Origin: Lasioglossum baleicum
Lineage: Eukaryota > Arthropoda > Insecta > Hymenoptera > Halictidae
NCBI RefSeq assembly: GCF_051020765.1
Contig: NC_134934.1
Coordinates: forward strand, 11,050,001 to 11,114,000
Direction: 5' to 3'
Length of the DNA stretch: 64,000 bases
Shown here in pieces: positions 49,711 to 64,000 of the stretch (its first letter is position 1; each line of letters opens with the position of its first letter). The notes beneath the pieces are model-generated. The model was not told the DNA's origin and made no database searches. It worked only from the letters and a program-made list of their open reading frames with translations. A program made the translations under genes and the position numbers.

Positions 49711-49736
49711 TACACGCGCGCGCGTGTGTGTGTGTA
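49711..49736. repeat. alternating (CG)/(TG) tract
   Basis: The run tacacgcgcgcgcgtgtgtg continues to tgtgta. About 24 bp of strict purine-pyrimidine alternation favours left-handed Z-DNA. Confidence 0.9.
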
Positions 49737-51517
49737 GTTACAACATGTACCAACGTACGTCTACACGTGTAGAAATCGCGGGACAAGTGCCGTTATCAGA
49801 ATACCGTTTGCTTGTTCGCAGACCGTGCTCTCTGCCCAGTCTCTCCGAAATCTTATTTTTATTCGGGCTCCACCGTGAAACGATCCGTCCACGGATTACG
49901 CGAATGTATTTCGACGAGCATGAAAAGGTTATAATCCTTCTCGGTGGACCGGAGCTTGCTCTGGACCCTACGCCGCGTGTATTTTCAAGGCGGCTCGACC
50001 AAACAGCCATCTGGATCGGGAAACTTGATTTCATTATTCGCTCCTTGATTTCTGTCCTAGCTTTTGAGCACCACAAATTTCAACGGAACGCTCCGGTTCG
50101 TGGAATAATACGCGTGTAACGCGATAACAGTGCACGCGAGAGCACAAATAGCAAAGAGAAACACATTCGCGCATGTTTTAATCGTGTACGAGGGTTTACT
50201 ATTATACATATATGCACTATATGTAATTTAAATGTAAATAAAAAACGTTCGTACCACAATCTCCATAATTATCCCATATTCTGCAAAGTTTCAGCTTTCA
50301 TTTAAAAAAAAATGTCATCGCTCTATCTCATTTCTATCGAAAGTTCTTTGATTTTTACACAGATTTCGTCGGTTTGGCCCATAGTGGGGCGCATATACGT
50401 ACTAATGGATACGTTCTCGCGCAGATATGGCCATCGTTGGTGGTTCGCGATGGACTTAATTTTTAAGCAGCACAGGTGCGACCAAATAAAACCAGGTTTA
50501 AGGTAGACAACGGAATCGTCGCGACCGGCGCGGCGCACGTACAACACGGAGAACATGTTGCAGGTTTAGTTACGAGGGTTGGCCCTCGTGGTCGGACTAG
50601 GTCGGCCGCAGCCGTAGCGCCGGTATAGCTCCGATGTAATGCGATTTGCAAGCGTTATCGCGCGGCCCTAACGCGCGGCGATCCGACCTAACACGGATTT
50701 CCATAAACACGCTGACACCGGGTATTGTTTTCGCCGCGTGGGACCAGCCCGCGCCCATTTATTAGCCCGCACACCTAATTATCTTCCAATGAGCGACCCT
50801 CGTGTCCCCGTGGGGCAGCTTACGCTTCGATCAGCCCCCCCTTTCTCTCTCTTATCGAACCGGCCAACCCCTCTCCGCCATAGTTATCTCCAACACCCGT
50901 CGATGAACCCTCGACAGTCACCAAAACTTCTTCGATGCATTAATTATGCTTCTTAGTTGCAGGAAAAAGTTTTCGAACGAGGCTCAACAGTCGGGAAGAA
51001 TGTTTAAGCCTTCGACAAAGACGTTGCGTTAATTCCTCTAGTTTTAAAGATGATTTGCGATTGTTCGTGGTTCATAAGACAGAAAATTGCCGTGAACCAG
51101 GTATTATTTTGCGATCAATGAGGAGAACGGCAAGACCAGACGGAGCGCAGGAAAAATCGAGTAGTACAAATCGACGAAAGCGGCTCCGCTGCCAATAAAC
51201 CAGCGGTTTCGCGGAGATAATCGAGCCGGCAACAAACTATCGCAAACTCCGGCACCACTCCCATCTTGTTAATCACTTGAACACGCTCGGTGTGCAGCCA
51301 GCATCGATCCTCGCAACGCGAGGAGCGTCGTGCACAAAACCCGGCCAGTTTGCCCACATTACATCCAATCATTTCGGTATCCGGAGTACACATCGTGTAC
51401 TCGATAAATCGAATACGAACGGCTGTCATAATACTAGAGAAAAAAAAAGAAAGGCACGGACGAAACCGATACAATTCTGCTCGACAATTCCGCTTGGTAT
51501 AGGGGGTGGAAAGCGAT

Positions 51518-51587
<70 letters not shown>

Positions 51588-54500
51588 GGAGGCGAACAGA
51601 GACAAGTGGAGTGGGGTTTTATGTTGGAATAATTTATCGTTCGAGAGCCTTTATCGGGGAAACGGGCGAATTGACGTGAAAAGCAGCAGCGATTTGCGGC
51701 GGCGGCTCGCCGAGCCTGGCTCCTCCCAATTCGGCCGCGAAATTTCGGGCACGGTGCCCGATCGTGTGGACCACGGGTGCGCGAGAGGTGTGTGTGTGCG
51801 AATTTTCGAATTTTCTGCGAAATTCGACGCTGAACTCGACCGCGGGAGAGAGTTAGAGAAAGATAGGGGTGGAAGCATATAAAGCAACCGATTTTCGATA
51901 CATTGTTGTTACTTCCCGGCTATTTCTTTCTAATATTCGACAGTGTTCACTGACCTGCGTCGGAAGACACATTTTTCGTATTTCGCCACGATCTCGGATT
52001 CGCGAAAACGCAAAATTGAAAATGAACATCGGCAGTTTATCAATACATAGCTGGATATACGAATATTTTTTTACTTGTGTAAATAAAAGTGCTGTTTGTT
52101 TCGCATGCAGTGAAAAAATATCTGCGTTGAAGGAAGACATTGTCGGTGAATAGAAAAGTCTAGGCTGATCGAATAAGTGAATAGAAGAATGAGAAAAAGA
52201 TAGCAAGGGACTGGGAGAAAGCAGCGGAGAAATTGTAATGCTCGAGGTAAATAGTTTACTATACTGTTAATAGGGAACGAGAATGTTCTTGCATAGTAGA
52301 ATCGAGGGCTCTGGTGCAGTCGGCGAGAACGAAGGAATAGATATCGGTCTCCGGTCAGGGAAGAAGTGGTCCGATGTTTTTCTCTAGGAAAGGAGGAGTT
52401 CCAGATTGAACGGGGAATCTCGTTTCAGCTGGGAAATACAAGCTCTCCGGATGGAGGTGGAATTTTAAAGAACAGCGCTCCGCGGCATGGGCGTGTGCGC
52501 GCGACGAGTTTCGTTTGAGCGGGTAATCCGCCAGGAAACCTCATTTAGAGTGGAAATTAGGATTCCTTGCAGCTCGTAGTTCTCACGCAAAGCGAACACT
52601 GATTATTTGGATTTAATGACACGGGAAAGGTCTCGCTTTGCCGCGAATTGGCTCGCCACGATGCGCGACGTTCAATCCCGTTGGCGGAGCCTCGAAAATT
52701 GGATAAATTCGAACACCTGTAGAAACAACGGAGAATTTTTTCCGGGACTGAATCTAGCATAGATTTGAAGCTTGAAGCTTCCTTTTTACAACGACGTATC
52801 AAAAATTGATGAACGATTTTTCCTACCTGTTTCATGGGCCAGAAAAGAAGCACAAGTTCTGATGGTGTACCTTCCAGTTAGCGGCACACCGTTCATGCAA
52901 CGACCAATAAAAAGACGAAAAAAAATCGTAGATAAATCTCCGAGATCTTGTTGCAAAGAGGAAGGTTCGATCTTGAAATCCGTGGAAGATTCGGCCGCGA
53001 AGAAACTTTTCCTATGAATCTACAGACATTTGAATTCGCAACATTTCCAAGAAGAGAAGTGCTTCTATCAAGAAAAGCACGTAGAAACTCATCGATTACA
53101 AAATCTTATTGAAATAATAGATGCTTCAAGCTTCACACTGAGACCAGTTTTATATCCGTAAGGTTTGTTTTCGCGAAATTATAACCCTTTCAATACTTGG
53201 AGCCGCGGTACAATCGTCAAACAAAGATGTCACGTTCGCGGATGCAAAAGGGTTGAATAAAGAAGATGAAGGGTGTCGTGGGGCGCAGCTGAGGGGATAG
53301 TTATTTAGAGGGGGAGGGTCGAGAAAAACGGCGGGAAGCAATTAAACTTCGGTCATCGAAGTAACAATTCAATAACCGGGCGCGCAAGTTCCTGGAGGAG
53401 GGGGGAGGGCGTCAAGATGGTCCGGGACTTTTCCAACAGGCGTTATAACTCAGGGAGATCGGCGGCTGCGTAGATTCCGGCGGAAGTTCGTGCGCCGCGC
53501 GAGTTAGACGGATCCAATCGTCAGTTAATTGCTTAGCCGCCGCCGCGGCCCGCAATATCGCCGGGATTGGATTATAAAGTTTTCCATTTGGAATTAATTG
53601 CGCGGCGGCACCTGCGCCTCTCGCCGACGAGCCGGTTCCCTCGGCGTAATCTTTCTTTGGACCCCATTTTCTTGTCCCGGATCCTGCACAATCGCTGCAA
53701 ATCTCCTAACACCTTAGACCGACCCGAAAATCAATTGTTTCGACCGGTTCGTTAAAACGGGAACGTGATCAAAGGAACCAACTCGAACCTGTTCCTGGTT
53801 TATTTGCATTGGAAATTGTGTTATGCGCACAGGAAAAATTCAACAGACAGATTTCGAGAATTTACATTTATTCTTCAATTTGATTTCAGACAGATCTTCG
53901 AGAAATTCATTTTTATTTAGTACACGGGAGTTAGATTAATTGAACTCGTCGAAGAAATTGATGAAAGTAGGCTCGATTGAAAAATTGCTTATGTCACCGA
54001 TAAAGTATAAATACCGATAACAATTGATTCATTTAATACAAGATTTAAGTCTAGTGAATGAATTGAAGACATTGATCCAGCTAGACTCTGTTAAAGGGTC
54101 TTTCGTAAGGCTAGAAGTTTTAGCGTCTGCGTATGGCACTAATAAAAATGTCTATAAAATTCGTTTTAGTTGAAACTTGCCGACAAAAGCAACGAAATGC
54201 AACTCCAATGGAGTATAAAATGATAAGCGCGGGTAGTTAGAAGTTTGTGGCATGCATTAGATGCAAATCTCTATATTTTATTGACTATGATCGTTCTTCG
54301 ACGGAAGTGAAACCACCACAACTAGCGCTCGATGGAATCGCTATGATAAAATAGCAATCATCCGCGAGACGATGTCGGTGAAAAGTTCATTCCCTTTCTC
54401 CGCGTTTCACGGCTTTTCCAATTTTGACGTAATTTACATAGCGAGCGGGTTCGGGCCAGGTCTATTCGGAATTTCTGGTGAATTTGAATTGCATCGAGAG

Positions 54501-54655
54501 GAATGCTGGGTGAAATTAAGCGGGCGATTTATCGCGCGAGGATTAGCTCTTGTCTGTCGGGAGACTATCCCAAGATGCGATCGTTTCGTTCTCCTATCGG
54601 TGCTTTGGAAAATATTGTTTTCACACAAGAATTCATTTCTCTTTCGTACTCGATA
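49737..54655. other. gene-free stretch
   Basis: Contains the long (GA)n at 51518-51590. A short inverted pair, ataaccctttcaat/gcaaaagggttgaat, lies at 53186-53262 and resembles the AACCCTT elements at 32026-32347. No exon was recognised. Confidence 0.4.
51518..51590. repeat. (GA)n microsatellite
   Basis: About 70 bp of ga units, pure from about 51525 to 51582. Confidence 0.95.
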
Positions 54656-55045
54656 CAATTAATAGACTGCAGATGCTTTTTCGTTGGTGTTCCATTCACA
54701 AACATTTTGTTTCAACTAGTGTCTACACGGCAGATGTTTGCAGAAACATCCATTCATGTTGTTCTATTCACTAAAATTATATTACATAGTGCACTGCAAA
54801 TGTTTGGACAAATACGTATTTATATGTTGTTCTATTCGCTAAAAGTGTAGTTCACACTACTGTACAGATGTTTGTCCAAACCTGGCTTTCTGCCATTTGA
54901 TATCCAAAAATTCAACGAATCAATAGACTGCAGAAATCTCTACAAACAAACATTCGTTTTTGACGTTCCACTCGTAAAAATTGTCCCAATTTAGAAGATT
55001 GCAGATGTTTGTACGAACATTCCACTCTTTGTCATCTCGTTGACA
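54656..55045 (-). repeat. tandem array of ~66-bp units
   Basis: The core gcagatgttt or a variant recurs at about 54669, 54730, 54795, 54864, 54930 and 55001, so the period is 61-71 bp. Units share tgtttg.ac/caaac, ttcat or ttcgt, and gttctattc.ctaaaa. Two units begin aatagactgcag, linking them to the dispersed GACTGCGGAT motif. On the minus strand gttctattc becomes gaatagaac, similar to the AGTAGAAC core of the bipartite motif. No long frame or known element is present. Confidence 0.7.
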
Positions 55046-61966
<6,921 letters not shown>

Positions 61967-62010
61967 TTCAAAAACATTTTTATTTTACATAAAGATCCGC
62001 AGAGTCTAAT
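61967..62010 (+). repeat. dispersed ~55-nt motif, right two-thirds
   Basis: Reads aacatttttattttacataa then agatccgcagagtctaat. It matches the motif at 5881 with a few changes and a two-base insertion in cagagtcta. Its left third is diverged. Confidence 0.65.
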
Positions 62011-64000
62011 GCTTAAATTCAATCTTTCTGAAACTATTAAAGAAATACACAATCCTGCAACTTAAATTTCATTTATATGTATTGTAAGACAGTCACAAAC
62101 AGATTTCTTCTTCTCTCTTTTTAATCTCGCTTCTCTTTCTGCTGGTTGAAATTTTAGATATATAATTCTGCCATAAATTCATTGAAATCTGCAGTCCGTT
62201 TTATAATACGTGTGCATCATCGTTTATAGAATTAGCCGTAAGACCCGAGAGAAATAAGATCAAATTAAATCGAATTTCTTAGGAAACTTCCAGTAAATTA
62301 ACAAGTAAATGAAGCTGCACTGAATCCTATTAGCATCTTACAGTTTACAGTGTTCACAAACTTTCTATACGCTGTAACTTCCACAATCTCCTCGCCGTAA
62401 TTTAATAACTCGATGAACAGCTGCGACAAAAATCCTGCCCCAATTTACCTCGTTATAAATCTAACATCATTCCACGACTTATATTATTAAACAGCGAATT
62501 TTATTAAAAGCCTTATTAAAAGTCACTCTTCTCCTTCTAACCATCTGAAATTATTAACACGTTCAGCGCCGAGCCAATTTTATCTTCTTTTTCATTTCAT
62601 TTTCCGAGTTTCAATACAAAGATACGCCTGTTCATGAACGAAACACTTGCTCACCTTATTCCTATTTAATTAGTTAGACTAGAACTTCTTCGATCTTTAT
62701 AATTTACAAACAAAAAAAAATTACAATGGCTAAATATTGACAACAATAAAGTAGAATTTCATTTCAATTTAAAGGAAACCAACAACATACAACCTATTTC
62801 ACAGATTCTGTTCGAAGCTTTCGTCACGAGCCTGACTCAATATTGTAATACCAAGGGGTTAAGAGAAGGTTTGTAGCTACCCAAAGAAAAATCGCTTTCG
62901 AAAACGGTGGATCCAGAACGACGCGCAATTTTTACGACATCCACACCGATTGGCAGTCTTGGCCGTCATTGTGTTCGGCCATTGCACAAGTAGATCCAGG
63001 ACAACGTGCCGGACACCGAGAAGAAAACTCGCGGAGAACAAAGGTTCGGAAAGCGAAAGCGCCGTCGTCGAATCGATACTCGCAGCGAAGCGGCTCGAAG
63101 AACGGCTCAAAAGAACTCTCGAGTGGATGCTCTAATAGATGCTGACAAAACAACTCGAGAAACTCGGCGGGATGGAGAACGAGAGAGAGGGAGGGAGGAA
63201 GAAACCAAAGAGAAGAGGAGAAGGGGATCATTCGGTCCTCTCCGACAGTTTTTCTTTTCGAGCGTGAACGGCATTTACCGAGGTCTTTTCATCGAGAGAT
63301 TCGTGCGTCGATTCATCGCTAATATAGACGAGCCTGCCTGCCGTCGCTTTTGTCTTCGGGACCAAGAGAGAAAGAGAACAAGGGAGAGAGAGAGAACGTG
63401 GCTTCTCTCGGCCACAGGAAACGCTCTCTTTCTCTCTCTCTCTCGAGGGTGCTTCTCTCCCGTTTGAGCTCGAGTGTTGTCCGAAACTTCTTCACCATCG
63501 GCTGCATCTCGATTGCACTTGTTTCCGCGGGTTATACGGGCTTGCCTTCCGGCGCGATGCACCGAACCCTCCCCTGCACTCGAAATGTTTTCCATGAATA
63601 CCGAATGCGCCCCGCTGAATTCGATCTCCTTCACCCCGAACACCCCAGCCGCCGCGTCACGCATCAAATGTCGTCGTGGATTCAAACCATCCCGTGAAGC
63701 TTATCCATCGTTGTTCTTCTATTTGCCGTCCAGGTTCAACCAAATGAAAAGCGTACAGCGGTACGAATCACGTGGACCATACTTCCCACTGTTCTCAGAG
63801 ATCTCTTTACTTTTCTATAGTCTGCTTTATAAAAAAATTTCCAAGTTTATAAAGAACGTTTCGAGAGAATGTTGCGGGAGCTTGAAACGTTGCCGGCAGC
63901 TTAATATAAACAGCGGATCAATTACAGGCGATATTAAACGGGGGTATAAATATGTAGATTGCGATGTGTATGCAATATGCCGGTTCATTAGACCTCGTCG
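62011..64000. other. gene-free stretch to the window end
   Basis: AT-rich to about 62870, then GC-rich. Purine- and pyrimidine-rich tracts lie at 63170-63225 and 63360-63455. A variant ctgcagtcc motif lies at 62189. No exon was recognised. Confidence 0.4.

Overview
This window is eukaryotic and most probably from an insect of the order Hymenoptera (ant, bee or relative). The evidence is an interrupted coding exon with canonical splice sites, no bacterial-style gene packing, and CpG-rich blocks alternating with AT-rich ones. Mariner, Tc1-like and hAT relics, many (GA)n/(CT)n microsatellites and seven short GCGCC tracts fit the same picture. The species call is an inference from composition and repeat types and was not checked against any database.

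Only one coding element can be supported: a 209-bp exon on the minus strand (2129-2337) of a syntrophin gene. It encodes the second half of the split first PH domain (PH1b). The gene is read from high to low coordinates, so the next exon lies below position 1 or was not recognised in 1-2128. The preceding exon, expected to carry the PDZ domain, was not found in 2338-64000. The simplest reading is that most of the window is the intron upstream of this exon, or intron plus upstream intergenic DNA. The many short open frames on both strands look like chance frames in GC-rich or microsatellite DNA.

The rest is non-coding with a layered repeat content. (1) Transposon relics: a Tc1-like end (7618-7903), an internally deleted mariner (about 15645-16390), a mariner 5' end (22821-22990), and a mariner relic with a long-inverted-repeat MITE inside it (28792-29381, MITE 29014-29311). 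There is also an almost perfectly folding hAT-type MITE with 8-bp target duplications (23338-23748), and two more foldback elements (30770-31171 and 32026-32347). (2) An apparently uncatalogued bipartite motif, AGTAGAA, 13-15 nt, then GTCNGAC. It has about seventeen copies with nearly constant spacing, some arranged in head-to-tail arrays of 118-195 bp period (18371-19340, 31355-31905). (3) A roughly 55-nt dispersed motif ending in CCGCAGTCTA, at 5881, 9062/9226, 13107 and 61967, with weaker copies elsewhere. (4) An array of about 66-bp units at 54660-55040 that shares sequence with both motif families. (5) Simple repeats, including a 111-bp (CT)n, a 65-bp (GA)n, a Z-DNA-prone (CG)/(TG) tract and a minisatellite followed by a strongly purine-rich strand.

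The repeated motifs of groups 2-4 are the most unusual content. They are not explained by any gene or transposon I recognise, and their fixed internal spacing is the main reason for a second look.
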